NCBI GenBank assembly: GCA_964654285.1
Contig: CAZZJC010000018.1
Location: 1-64,000, forward strand
Origin: BJHQ01 sp964654285
GTDB lineage: Bacteria; Planctomycetota; UBA11346
Length of the DNA: 64,000 bases
Reading direction: 5' to 3'
In this document: positions 1 through 7,562 of the stretch, piece by piece
How the letters are laid out: every line of letters starts with the position of its first letter
Numbering within the stretch: the stretch's first letter is position 1
Position numbers and translations under genes: made by a program
The notes under the pieces: model-generated
What the model saw: only the letters and a program-made list of their open reading frames with translations
Told to the model about the DNA's origin: nothing
Databases searched by the model: none

Positions 1-412
1 CGACCGGCTGCATCGTGACGACACAGCCGGGCTGGAGGTGAGCGGGCAGACCCGGGAACGGGGCCGGGGCCTGGGTGACGATCTCGACGGACCCGGGAGA
101 CTGGCCGGGCGTGTTCGCGCCCTGGGTCTCGGCCGGCGCATGACCGGTTTCCAGCGTGTACGCCGCCGCCCAGAACCCGGCTGCGAATTCGGCGCAGCCC
201 TCGGACTCGGCGAAGAGGGCGAAGGCGACGACCTTGGCGACCGAGATTCCTTTGCCGTAATCGCGCAGATAGGTCTCTGCCCCGGCTCGTCCCTGCTGGT
301 GCAGGTTGCGGGTACGGATGCGGCCGACCCAGCGGTAGCGGATGTCGGCGCCGGGTTTCTTGGCGGTCGACCGTTGGGCCGTGATGAAATCGGAAAGCGT
401 GAGATGACTCAT
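1..412 (-). CDS. Hypothetical element protein, cut by left window edge
   Basis: An open frame runs from ATG at 412 off the left edge, with at least 137 codons visible. A GAGGAG ribosome site lies 9 nt upstream of the ATG. The product begins MSHLTLSDFITAQRSTAKK; a region up to about residue 95 looks folded and is followed by a Pro/Ala/Gly-rich stretch, as in a linker or tail. I do not recognise the family. It is the last visible gene of the leftward operon of the mobile element and is preceded by a small hairpin (470-485). Codon use matches its operon neighbours, and the plus-strand ORF over the same bases looks like a shadow. Confidence 0.6.
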   Translation of the reverse strand, partial: MSHLTLSDFITAQRSTAKKPGADIRYRWVGRIRTRNLHQQGRAGAETYLRDYGKGISVAKVVAFALFAESEGCAEFAAGFWAAAYTLETGHAPAETQGANTPGQSPGSVEIVTQAPAPFPGLPAHLQPGCVVTMQPV

Positions 413-582
413 CGAAGAGAACTCCTCGTGAAAAGGGTGAGATCGGGATGGAAAAGGAGGAACGAAGCCGACCAGCGGTCTGGTCTGGCATAGGCCCGGT
501 CTGCGGTGCCCGTCGTTCCTGATGGATGAATGCTGTGAAGGTGAAGCTGAGGAAAACTTGGCCGCCGCACGATCGCGGTGGT

Positions 583-858
583 TCAAGTCGGTGGCGGAGC
601 CGCCCGGCTCAATTGCGTCACATAGGCCCCGCTCACCGTCCACCCGCCGACCGAGCTGGTGTGATGCGGGACGACAAGTCGATCCAGCACCAGGGCGATC
701 ACCGCCCCACTGCCGGGATCAACGGTGCGCTCCAGGATCTTGGCGATCACTGGGGCTGATGATGGGCCGGTCGTCACGGTCACATGGGTCGCGCCGATGT
801 CGACGCGACCCTGCTCCCGATGGCCGCTGAAGGAGTACGCACCGTAGCGTCTACGCAT
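583..858 (-). CDS. Small hypothetical protein, translationally coupled to the helicase fragment
   Basis: The ATG at 858 overlaps the end of the upstream helicase frame (stop at 851-853), giving an 8-nt overlap that suggests translational coupling. The product is 91 aa and starts MRRRYGAYSFSGHREQG. The sequence mixes hydrophobic and charged residues without a signal peptide, membrane segment or known motif. Short proteins of this type are common in phage-like operons. I do not recognise it. A longer frame covering the same 3' end is only an antisense extension across the helicase gene, so the ATG at 858 is preferred. Confidence 0.55.
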   Translation of the reverse strand: MRRRYGAYSFSGHREQGRVDIGATHVTVTTGPSSAPVIAKILERTVDPGSGAVIALVLDRLVVPHHTSSVGGWTVSGAYVTQLSRAAPPPT

Positions 859-1537
859 GGGCCACCTCCAGGATCTTCTCTTCGTTCGATTCGCTGGCGT
901 CGAGGTCCAATCCCAGCCTGGCCTCGATGTCCGCGACAAAGCGGCCGAGGATGGTGTCGAGATGCAGGAAATCGCTGGCGTCGCAGGTGTCGTCACCTTC
1001 ATCCAACCCGGCCCGAACGGCCCCGGCTTTGTGCTCAACCATCTGCGCCTGGTAGGAATCGATCGACCCCTCCAGGTGGAGGAACTCGATTTCCACGTCG
1101 CGTTGCTGCTGTGGACGCAGGACGCGGGCGCAGGCCTGCTGTTCTGTCTTCGGCGTCCAGTCCCGGTCGTAGACCAGGACGCGATCGGCCTGGTGCAGGT
1201 TGTACCCGGTCTGGCAGGCCCCGGTCGAGGCCAGCAGCACCGGCACGTCGCCGTACCGGAAACACCGGTCGAGATCGGCGACCCGCTGCGCAATCGGAAT
1301 ACCGCCATGGAATCGAACCGAGTCGATGTCACGTCGCGCCAGGTGGGTGTGGAAGAACTCCAGCACGCCGGGGCTGTGCGCGAATAGGATCGTCTTGTGG
1401 CCTTCCCTGGTCAGGGCCGTCAGCCGATCCAAGGCGTAACGCTGCTTGCTGGTCAGCGGCACATAGACGCCGGACCCACTGACCCCGGCCTGCGGATGAT
1501 TGCAGGCCGTGAGGACGCCCTGGATCTTGGCGAGCAC
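851..1537 (-). CDS. SNF2-type helicase, C-terminal half (separated by an in-frame stop)
   Basis: This frame is the direct continuation, in the same reading frame, of the methylase-helicase protein that stops at 1655. Codons between 1654 and 1538 are also open and coding-like, reading TIPWDIPHLRFYHRVSRQ and onward, so the true unit runs 1654-851. It carries the helicase C-terminal RecA-like lobe: a TILFAHSPGV strand, the motif V-like segment STGACQTGYNL, and a motif VI-like Q-Q-A-C-A-R-V-L-R. These belong to superfamily 2 SNF2/Rad54-like ATPases. On its own, from GTG 1537, it lacks the ATP-binding lobe and should be inactive. It is either a pseudogene remnant, a readthrough product, or a separate subunit that pairs with the N-terminal lobe. 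Confidence 0.7.
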   Translation of the reverse strand: MLAKIQGVLTACNHPQAGVSGSGVYVPLTSKQRYALDRLTALTREGHKTILFAHSPGVLEFFHTHLARRDIDSVRFHGGIPIAQRVADLDRCFRYGDVPVLLASTGACQTGYNLHQADRVLVYDRDWTPKTEQQACARVLRPQQQRDVEIEFLHLEGSIDSYQAQMVEHKAGAVRAGLDEGDDTCDASDFLHLDTILGRFVADIEARLGLDLDASESNEEKILEVAHA

Positions 1538-1654
1538 GGCGACGAGGTTGGCACCCCGACGGCGTTGCCATTCCGGCTGGTCGCGGAACCACTGGACGAA
1601 CTGGCGCGAGACCCGGTGGTAGAAGCGCAGATGCGGGATGTCCCATGGGATCGT

Positions 1655-1657
1655 CTA
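1655..1657 (-). other. In-frame TAG stop splitting the methylase-helicase gene
   Basis: Plus-strand CTA at 1655-1657 reads TAG on the minus strand, in frame with both 3781-1658 and 1654-851. Nothing else is shifted, so one base change would restore a protein of about 976 aa. The intact operon neighbours whose stops I checked end in TGA; the C-terminal fragment itself ends in TAG. This argues against a fully recoded TAG, but not against occasional readthrough. Confidence 0.85.
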
Positions 1658-3781
1658 GATGCTGCGCGTCGGCGTCGGGATGCGGACGCAGCTCGCGACC
1701 TCGGGCTCCTCCAGGACGCGTCGCTTCACGATCGGGGCGATCAGGTCGCGGAACGGCTGGACCCGAGCGATCTTGGGGATCTCACGCTTGGCCCCGGAAC
1801 GCAGGTCATCGGCGAACTCATTGGTGATCCAGACCGCGGTCACGAACCACTGCCGGAACACGTCGATGCCGCGCCGACTCCGGCTGCAATTGGCCAGGTT
1901 GCCTGCATCCAGGTAGGGATGGTGCTGGCCGAACGGCTGCCGCACGGTGCCGTCGCCGGCCACCCACTGAATCACCGGCAGGATGTCGCGGGGATAATTC
2001 GCGATCGGAGTGCCGGAGAGCACGAAGCGCCGCTTGGCCGAGATCATCCGCACCGCCCGGCTCTGGTCGCTGTCGGGGTTGCGCAGGCAGTGGCCTTCGT
2101 CGCAGATGCAGGTGTGGATGCGCCGGCGCAACTTGTGGGCATAGCTCGGTCGAGGGGCACCAGCGGCCACAGCCCGTTTCAACGTCGTGTAGCTGATCAC
2201 GTTGACCCGTCGCAGATCGGCGAGTTGGGCCGGCGTGTCGATGAACTGCCAGAGGGCCGCGTCGATCGGCAGTCCCTTCAGTTCGGTCCGCATTTCGTCG
2301 ATGAGTCTCGGTTCGACCACGATCAGGTTGCGCCGCCCGAGGCCGAGCAGGCACAGCGCGACCGCCAACCGCGCCTTGCCGAGTCCCATGTCCCAGGCCG
2401 CGATGGCCCCGCCGCCATGCACGGCCAGCTCGATGAGATCGTGCCACTGGTACGGTCGCGTCAGCCAGCGATCGATGCCGAAGCTGCGCGCCCGCTGCTC
2501 CGTGGCCTGCCAGAGCTGCGGATAGGCGGGTTGCAGCCCGGCCTGGCGCACGGTCCAGCCGGATTCAGCGGTGGGATCCGCGACGACCTTGCGAAATGGC
2601 GTCTGATGCCGGTCCAGCCGTCGCTTGGCCCGCCGCAGCCAGGGCAGCAGTCCGGGAGCCACCTGGGGTTGGTAGCCGAGCGTCCGGATGCGATCGGCGA
2701 GGTCCACCACTGCCTTGCCGGGATGATCCTGAGCGAGCCAGAGCATGATGTCGAAGACGCCTTGGCCCGAGTAATGGACATCGCGGGGCAGACGATCATC
2801 CCGACCGCGTCGGTCGAACAGCCACTCACCGAGCACAGCATTCATGACCACGGCCTCGGCCAGACCGCAGGCGAAGCCCAGGATGAGCTTACGGCCGGTA
2901 CGGACGATGCGAACCTGTCTGTATCCGGTGACGGGCAGTGAAATCGCTGGGCCGGCGTCGGTGATCTCGGCTCGACGGATTTCTGGTGTTGGCATCCATC
3001 GACGGAAGGCCCGGTCGAGCCTGGGGCGAAACTCGGCAGGAATCGCGAGGTCCGTCAGGTGCAGTCGCCGAGGCGACTCCGGCGCGTCGGGACCATAGAC
3101 CACGATGCAGGTATCGGCATCGGTGCCTTCGCTGCGGAAGGCATGGGCCGGCAGCATGTAGACGGCATGCAGCCCGGAACGCCAGTGCTCGTCCTCCAGG
3201 GCCTGCTCGACGAAGGAAGCCGGCATGATGGCCGCGACCACGGTGCAGGCGTCGCGGGCCTGATCGAGGGCGTAGCGATGGGAGCGATGCGACGAGGCAG
3301 GGCCATAGGCCCCGTAGCTGCCCGAGGCGAATGGTTCCGCGCGTGGACTGTCGATGGCGAGGTTGAACGGCGGGTTGATGAGCCCGAGGTCGAAACCACG
3401 AACGCGATGATCCTCCATGGCCCCAGCCACGATCTCGGCCGTGAAGCCGGCGGCCACGACCGTGGCAGCAACGGCGTCCGCCAGCGGCTGATGGACCTCG
3501 ATCCCGCAGAGCCGGTGTCGGGCCGGATCGGCGAACTGGAACAGCCGCCCGGAACCGCAGGAATTGTCGAAGAGCGACAATGCACGGGCGTTCTCCTGGG
3601 CAAAATGCTGATCCATCGCCGGTTCGACCAGGTTCCAAAGGAGACGGGCGACAGGCTCCGGGGTAAAGAACTGGCTGAGGGTGTGTTGCCGGGCCGCGGC
3701 CAGACCGGCGAGGCCACCCGGCCGCGCCACGGTCGCACCGAGCGAGGTGACCCCACGCAGCGGCGCATACCAATCAGGCAT
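1655..3781 (-). CDS. Fused N6-adenine DNA methylase and SNF2-like helicase (N-terminal part)
   Basis: The 708-aa product has two modules. Residues about 30-280 hold a class I DNA N6-adenine methylase: motif I is NSCGSG (73-78) and motif IV is NPPFN (136-140). Residues about 450-700 hold the N-terminal lobe of an SNF2-like ATPase with an unusual Walker A, DMGLGKA (464-470, Ala where Thr or Ser normally coordinates Mg), a DEGH box (561-564) and SGTP (589-592). The C-terminal lobe follows after an in-frame TAG. The start at 3781 has GGAGG 5 nt upstream. Such fusions occur in phages and integrative elements, where they modify or remodel element DNA. The altered Walker A plus the stop suggests decay or a divergent function. 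Confidence 0.75.
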   Translation of the reverse strand: MPDWYAPLRGVTSLGATVARPGGLAGLAAARQHTLSQFFTPEPVARLLWNLVEPAMDQHFAQENARALSLFDNSCGSGRLFQFADPARHRLCGIEVHQPLADAVAATVVAAGFTAEIVAGAMEDHRVRGFDLGLINPPFNLAIDSPRAEPFASGSYGAYGPASSHRSHRYALDQARDACTVVAAIMPASFVEQALEDEHWRSGLHAVYMLPAHAFRSEGTDADTCIVVYGPDAPESPRRLHLTDLAIPAEFRPRLDRAFRRWMPTPEIRRAEITDAGPAISLPVTGYRQVRIVRTGRKLILGFACGLAEAVVMNAVLGEWLFDRRGRDDRLPRDVHYSGQGVFDIMLWLAQDHPGKAVVDLADRIRTLGYQPQVAPGLLPWLRRAKRRLDRHQTPFRKVVADPTAESGWTVRQAGLQPAYPQLWQATEQRARSFGIDRWLTRPYQWHDLIELAVHGGGAIAAWDMGLGKARLAVALCLLGLGRRNLIVVEPRLIDEMRTELKGLPIDAALWQFIDTPAQLADLRRVNVISYTTLKRAVAAGAPRPSYAHKLRRRIHTCICDEGHCLRNPDSDQSRAVRMISAKRRFVLSGTPIANYPRDILPVIQWVAGDGTVRQPFGQHHPYLDAGNLANCSRSRRGIDVFRQWFVTAVWITNEFADDLRSGAKREIPKIARVQPFRDLIAPIVKRRVLEEPEVASCVRIPTPTRSI

Positions 3782-3801
3782 GATGACCTCCGTGAAGGAA
3801 A

Positions 3802-3826
3802 AACCCTGGCCGGAGGCGCCAGGGTT
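3802..3826 (-). terminator. Hairpin with T-run before the methylase-helicase gene
   Basis: A perfect 9-bp stem (AACCCTGGC / GCCAGGGTT) with a 7-nt loop is followed on the minus strand by TTTTT. It lies between the stop of the 81-aa gene and the start of the methylase-helicase gene. It fits a rho-independent terminator or attenuator and shares its CCCTGGC/GCCAGGG stem with the hairpin at 4147-4168. Confidence 0.6.
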
Positions 3827-3874
3827 GGGGAGATTTGGGATGGGATGGAGCGGAGATGAGGGGCGGACTGCTGT

Positions 3875-4120
3875 TCAGGCCGCCGGCAGCGGCTCCTCCT
3901 GGTACGCGACGCTGGACTCGGCCGCCCTGGGGCTGACCAGGTTGATCGGCGTCTCGGCGGTGCGGACAAGGAACTTGCGGTTGAGGTGCTCGACCACGGC
4001 CTCGGCGACGATGGCGGTGATCGGCTTGCCGCTGCGCTGGCCCTCCTGCCAGAGCTCGTGCAGGCAGTCGCGGTCGATGCGCGACATGGGCCAGGGAAGT
4101 TTGCGGGTGCGGGGGAACAT
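3875..4120 (-). CDS. Small hypothetical protein, possibly ribbon-helix-helix-like
   Basis: An 81-aa protein starts at ATG 4120 with AAGGAG 8 nt upstream. Residues about 14-50 (RIDRDCLHELWQEGQRSGKP then ITAIVAEAVVEHL) resemble the strand-helix-helix layout of small MetJ/Arc-type DNA-binding proteins, with the rest variable. No firm family assignment is possible. It sits between two hairpins, so its expression may be set separately from its neighbours. If the fold guess is right, it would be a regulator of the element operon. Confidence 0.55.
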   Translation of the reverse strand: MFPRTRKLPWPMSRIDRDCLHELWQEGQRSGKPITAIVAEAVVEHLNRKFLVRTAETPINLVSPRAAESSVAYQEEPLPAA

Positions 4121-4146
4121 CGGTGATTCTCCTTGGTAATGAAAGC

Positions 4147-4168
4147 GCCCTGGCCGGTTGGCCAGGGC
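4147..4168 (-). other. Hairpin in the leader of the 81-aa gene
   Basis: A perfect 9-bp stem GCCCTGGCC / GGCCAGGGC closes a 4-nt loop, about 27 nt upstream of the ATG at 4120. There is no T-run, so it may be a leader structure or a weak terminator. It is related in sequence to the hairpin at 3802-3826. Confidence 0.5.
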
Positions 4169-4263
4169 TGGGGTGAAGGGGGGAACCAGACGGGAAATGT
4201 CGAAGGGCTGGTCAGCAAAGAACGGTGCGGCAGGCTACCCAGAACCCGACGAGGAGATCTGTC

Positions 4264-4365
4264 ATGCCCGCCAAGAAGACGACCGTGAAGAAGGTCGAGA
4301 AAGCCCCAGAGAAGAAGCCGATGCGCAAAGGCTGCGGTAGTCGCTGCAAGCCAAAGGCTGGTTAG
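4264..4365 (+). CDS. 33-aa Lys/Cys-rich peptide on the opposite strand
   Basis: ATG at 4264 follows GAGGAG by 7 nt and opens 33 codons ending in TAG. The peptide is very basic: residues 1-20 are Lys/Pro/Glu-rich (MPAKKTTVKKVEKAPEKK) and the tail contains KGCGSRCKPKAG with two cysteines four residues apart. It runs against the surrounding operon. The good ribosome site and skewed composition favour a real small protein, perhaps nucleic-acid binding or metal binding, but no homologue is known to me and chance cannot be excluded. Confidence 0.4.
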   Translation: MPAKKTTVKKVEKAPEKKPMRKGCGSRCKPKAG

Positions 4366-4384
4366 GCCACCGCCGCCAAATCGG

Positions 4385-5164
4385 TCATCCTTCCTTGCGG
4401 CAGCGATCGGCGAACGCGCATCCATCGCAGGCCCAGCCGCGCACGGCGTACCGTACCCCAGCCTTCATGGCCTGATGCACTTCGCTGTAATGCCGGACGA
4501 CCTGCGACGCTGGCCAGGGAGTGATCGCCTGGATCGTGACGGTCGGCGTCTTCAGCTTGCCGAGGACGATGACTTCATGCTTGGTCGCCGGATAGGCGAG
4601 GTCGTAGAGGCCGAGCTGTGATTCTACGGTGCCAGTTTCGGTCAGCACCCGCGTCGAGGCCGTCTTCAAATCGGTCAGGGCGAGGTCGCCGGATTCCGTC
4701 TTCCGGATCAAGTCGATACGGCCTTCGACGGGCGGCAGGTCGGGAGCCAGCTCGACGGTGAACGGCTGCTCGACCCCGATGATCCCAGCCGGCGGCTGGT
4801 ACGCCGCGACCAGCCCACGTCCTTTCACGAGGAGATCATCGGCGTCGTCCTTGCCGAAGTGGATCGGGGCTTGGGCGGCGGTCACCGTCGTCTTCCAGGT
4901 GGTCAGGAACACGGCGGCGGCATCGACGCGGGTGCCGTGCAGCGCGGCCTCATTCACCGCTGCCAGGGTGTCGTGGACGGCCATGCCGAAGACCAGGGCG
5001 GAACCGACGCGTTCGCGCGGGGCCATCTCGACCTTTTCGTAATGCCACTTACGGGGGCAGGACGTGAAGGTCTGAATCTGGCTATGGCTCAGGTGATCGC
5101 GGGCGTCGCGCTCACCCTGGAGCGCAGAATTTGCGCTCGGGTTCAGGATAGCAGCGGTGGTCAT
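4385..5164 (-). CDS. PD-(D/E)XK nuclease, RecB/Cas4-like with Fe-S cysteines
   Basis: The 259-aa protein has the hallmarks of RecB-family nucleases with a 4Fe-4S cluster. One N-terminal Cys lies in TSCPRKWHYEK (C36). The active-site strands are GRIDLI and LTDLKTA (Asp then DxK, about residues 150-170). Three C-terminal cysteines lie in WACDGCAFADRC, close to the carboxyl end. This 1+3 Cys layout is seen in AddB and Cas4. The start ATG 5164 overlaps the upstream stop as ATGA, so it is coupled to the gene at 5161-5682, which looks like a phage annealing protein. Together they resemble a phage-type exonuclease/recombinase pair. There is no CRISPR array or cas1/cas2 nearby, so a Cas4 role in spacer acquisition is unlikely. 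Confidence 0.75.
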   Translation of the reverse strand: MTTAAILNPSANSALQGERDARDHLSHSQIQTFTSCPRKWHYEKVEMAPRERVGSALVFGMAVHDTLAAVNEAALHGTRVDAAAVFLTTWKTTVTAAQAPIHFGKDDADDLLVKGRGLVAAYQPPAGIIGVEQPFTVELAPDLPPVEGRIDLIRKTESGDLALTDLKTASTRVLTETGTVESQLGLYDLAYPATKHEVIVLGKLKTPTVTIQAITPWPASQVVRHYSEVHQAMKAGVRYAVRGWACDGCAFADRCRKEG

Positions 5165-5682
5165 GCCGGCACCGCAGCCTTGAGCCGGTCGATGAGTTCG
5201 GCGGCGGCCTTGCAGGAGAGATCGTTCAGGGAGCCGACGCGCTCCTGGGCGCAGATCTCGGCGATGTTGGCGCCGGCCTGCTGGATCAGGCGGTCGAGGA
5301 AGCGGAGTTGGCTGTCGGTGACCGGTGCTGGGCCACGACGCTGGTGCTGGCCGCCGCCACCGCTGCGGTACGCGGGCTGGGACGGCGGACGCGGGAAGTT
5401 CGCGGCGGCACGTCCGGGTTGCGGCTGGAAGGGTTGCACCGGGGTGGCAGGCGAGGTCACGGGCGTCGGTGCGGCTGCCATAGACGGCTGCACCGTTGCC
5501 GGTGCGATTCGCAATTGGGCGTCGACGGCGGCCTCGGCCTGGGCGAACAGCCGGGCAGATTCCGCAGCGGGATCCTGTCCGGCGGTGAGTTCGCCTTCGA
5601 TGCTGCACGACGCTTGAATTGATGAATATTCCAGAGGTCCCGGAATTTTCTTGGCGATGTTGATGAGGAGCTTGAGTGCCAT
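5161..5682 (-). CDS. Phage-type single-strand DNA binding/annealing-like protein
   Basis: The 173-aa product has an N-terminal block (about 1-60, with the phrase EYSSIQASCSIEGEL), a Pro/Ala/Gln-rich linker (about 65-120), and a C-terminal block containing TDSQLRFLDRLIQQAG and AAELIDRLKA. This last motif pair recurs at the C-termini of many phage and plasmid recombination proteins. That is family knowledge from memory and should be verified. The start ATG 5682 has AAGGAT upstream. The gene is directly coupled to the RecB/Cas4-like nuclease, which supports a role in recombination or replication of the element. The specific family is unresolved. Confidence 0.5.
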   Translation of the reverse strand: MALKLLINIAKKIPGPLEYSSIQASCSIEGELTAGQDPAAESARLFAQAEAAVDAQLRIAPATVQPSMAAAPTPVTSPATPVQPFQPQPGRAAANFPRPPSQPAYRSGGGGQHQRRGPAPVTDSQLRFLDRLIQQAGANIAEICAQERVGSLNDLSCKAAAELIDRLKAAVPA

Positions 5683-5729
5683 GTGGCGATCCTTGGTTGG
5701 GTGGGTTGGAATTGAAGTTGGAACCGAGG

Positions 5730-5761
5730 CCTGCCGCCGCCGTTTTCCCAGCGGCGGCAGG
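5730..5761 (-). other. GC-rich hairpin in the leader of the annealing-like gene
   Basis: An 11-bp perfect stem (CCTGCCGCCGC / GCGGCGGCAGG) with a 10-nt loop lies about 50 nt before the ATG at 5682 on the minus strand. It follows the pattern of hairpins before other starts in this operon. It lacks a T-run. Confidence 0.5.
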
Positions 5762-5772
5762 ATCAGATGGGT

Positions 5773-6009
5773 TCAGGCAGCGGCTTGGTGGGGCGGCGTG
5801 GGACCGGCGCGGCGGGCGCTGGGGGCAGCAGTGGCCGTGGTCTGGCGACTCGGGGCGCTGCGATCGAGGAAGCGGCTGATGGCCGAGGGCCAGTCACGCG
5901 GGACCTGGTGCATCCGGCGGCTGCCGAAATAGGACGGACACACCGCACCGGCCGCCTCGTTGGCGGACAGCGCGACCGTGCTGAGGGCGACTTCATGGTG
6001 ATTGAACAC
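5773..6009 (-). CDS. Small hypothetical protein at the head of the element operon
   Basis: A GTG start at 6009 preceded by GGAAGGAG (7-nt spacing) opens a 78-aa frame, preferred over an upstream ATG that lacks a ribosome site and would read through a hairpin. The product starts FNHHEVALSTVALSANEAA after the initiator, then has CPSYFGSRRMHQVPRDWPSA and a low-complexity Ala/Ser/Thr/Pro tail. No family is recognised. It is the first gene downstream of the likely operon promoter. Confidence 0.5.
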   Translation of the reverse strand: MFNHHEVALSTVALSANEAAGAVCPSYFGSRRMHQVPRDWPSAISRFLDRSAPSRQTTATAAPSARRAGPTPPHQAAA

Positions 6010-6043
6010 GAGCGGGCTCCTTCCGGTTGGGTCCGGAAACGAC

Positions 6044-6078
6044 GCCGCCCCGCCGGGCACAGGGCCAGGCGGGGCGGC
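6044..6078 (-). other. GC-rich hairpin in the operon leader
   Basis: An 11-bp perfect stem (GCCGCCCCGCC / GGCGGGGCGGC) with a 13-nt loop lies 35-70 nt before the GTG at 6009, downstream of the predicted promoter. It may be a leader structure or attenuator. Confidence 0.5.
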
Positions 6079-6141
6079 AATGATAGCGAAGGGTTCGCCC
6101 GCACGGAGATGTGCGAGCAAAGAACGGTTGGCAGCGTGAGC

Positions 6142-6170
6142 TACCAACCTTTCATATTAATCTACGTCAA
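6142..6170 (-). promoter_or_regulatory. Candidate promoter of the leftward element operon
   Basis: On the minus strand TTGACG (6165-6170) is followed after 17 nt by TTGGTA (6142-6147) within an AT-rich island unlike the surrounding GC-rich DNA. The -35 is good and the -10 weak. The position fits transcription of the genes at 6009 and leftward. Confidence 0.35.
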
Positions 6171-6337
6171 TTGCGGGGAATATTAAGACATCCGGTAGCC
6201 GGGGTTTCGCAGCGCAGGCCCCCCAGCGGGGTTCAAGCCAGGCTGGCGAGCGCCTTGGCGTAGTCCGGTTCATTGGCGATTTCGGCGACCAGTTCGGTGT
6301 AGGCCACGACGCCATCGGTGCGTTGTGATAACGGTTG
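6171..6337. other. Short gap downstream of the integrase with a coding-like remnant
   Basis: On the minus strand, in frame after the integrase TGA, the sequence reads QPLSQRTDGVVAYTELVAE and on to KALASLA, then TGA at 6233-6235. This may be a lost C-terminal tail of the integrase or a decayed small gene. No separate start with a ribosome site is visible. Confidence 0.3.
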
Positions 6338-7546
6338 TCACCCTGGCGGTGGGACCGATGAAGCCGCCTTCTCAATTTTCGCTGATGATGCAGCCTTCAC
6401 GGCATCGGGCTTCGGAATGTCACGACGAAGCCAGAGGCTGCCATCCTGTGGCCAACCCGCCACGGCCTCAGCCGGCAGGGCGTGGAAGTAGCCCTGCGTC
6501 GTCGTGATCGTGGAATGGCCCGCTTCTGCTTGAACCGTCAAGCTCGGGACCCCCCTTGCGAGCCTTAGCGATACCCATGCGTGGCGCAGGCAATGTGCGG
6601 TGCGGCCATCTGGCTCCACTTTCGCCTTCTTGATGGCTGCCACCACCAAGCGCGTCTGCATGGTTCGACTCAGGCGGGCTACGTCAGGGAAGATCACCCC
6701 GGCCGGCTTCTCTAATGGCTTCAGTAGGTCGGCAAGTTCCGGCTCCAGCGGGATCCGCCTTTCGTGGTGCCGCTTCGGGCTGAAGGGGTCCCCGCCATCG
6801 CTGCCGTCCTCCTGCCTGACCTCAATGCACTTGAGATCCCAGCGGATCCAGGACCAGCGGACCGCACCGAGTTCGCCAAGACGCATGCCGGTGTAGATCA
6901 ACATACACAGCGGCAACCACCAAGGATCTTTGGGTCGATCAGCGACGAGTACCTTGAGTTCATGCGGCATGAAAACCGCACGTAGCTTCCCTGCGGTTCG
7001 ATCGGTTTCGCGTCGCAAACCGACCAGGGGGTCGCGCACCAATCGATCCTCAGCCAGGAGGAACGCTACCAGGCCCTTGATGATGGCCTGACGCTTGTTC
7101 CGCGTCGTTGCGCTTATCTCACGCCCCAAGGTGCGAGGGTGCGTTGATACGCCCTTGGTCAGCCATGCTCGGACTTGGTCCTTCACACGATCATCGCGCA
7201 GATCCTTGACCCCGTGAGCCAAGGCATTGGCCAAGGTGACCTCGACATCACGGATGTGCTTCTCCGTCCGGCCCAGGCGGCGTAGATCGGCGGTGTACAA
7301 GACAGTCGCCTCCGCCAGAGGGCACGACCCGGCACCATCGAGGCCCAGCTGGGTCTTGGCCCGCATGTCCTTCCCCCACAGGTTGGCCGCATCCAGATCG
7401 GAAAAGGCCTTGCTGGTGTATTTGGCGACCCGGGAGTCCCAGGCTCGGGCAAGCCATCGTTTGCCCTCCTGGCGGCCTTTGGCCTTCCATTGGTCCTTGA
7501 TGCTGACGCCGTCGTTGCGGCGGCCTCGGGCGGAAATTCGTGCCAT
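6338..7546 (-). CDS. Tyrosine recombinase (phage-type integrase)
   Basis: The 402-aa protein catalyses site-specific integration and excision of the element. It has an N-terminal arm-binding region, a SAM-like core-binding domain (about 60-170) and a C-terminal catalytic domain. The catalytic residues are visible: Arg in TGMRLGEL, the HCLRHAW box (H-x-x-R), and His then Tyr in AGHSTITTTQGYFHA. The start ATG at 7546 gives the full family length. It lies 115 bp from a partial tRNA-Glu that probably holds the attachment core, and tandem 9-mers flank that core. It is transcribed in the same direction as the element operon. Confidence 0.93.
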   Translation of the reverse strand: MARISARGRRNDGVSIKDQWKAKGRQEGKRWLARAWDSRVAKYTSKAFSDLDAANLWGKDMRAKTQLGLDGAGSCPLAEATVLYTADLRRLGRTEKHIRDVEVTLANALAHGVKDLRDDRVKDQVRAWLTKGVSTHPRTLGREISATTRNKRQAIIKGLVAFLLAEDRLVRDPLVGLRRETDRTAGKLRAVFMPHELKVLVADRPKDPWWLPLCMLIYTGMRLGELGAVRWSWIRWDLKCIEVRQEDGSDGGDPFSPKRHHERRIPLEPELADLLKPLEKPAGVIFPDVARLSRTMQTRLVVAAIKKAKVEPDGRTAHCLRHAWVSLRLARGVPSLTVQAEAGHSTITTTQGYFHALPAEAVAGWPQDGSLWLRRDIPKPDAVKAASSAKIEKAASSVPPPG

Positions 7547-7562
7547 GGCAGGAGTCTATCAC

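Noticed and set aside
1397..2941. 514-aa plus-strand ORF
   Set aside because: Lies antisense to the methylase-helicase gene; Asp/Gly/Arg/Pro-rich sequence without motifs, typical of a high-GC shadow frame.
4385..5164. CRISPR-associated Cas4
   Set aside because: Cysteine layout fits, but no repeat-spacer array, cas1 or cas2 is present; a phage-type RecB nuclease is more likely.
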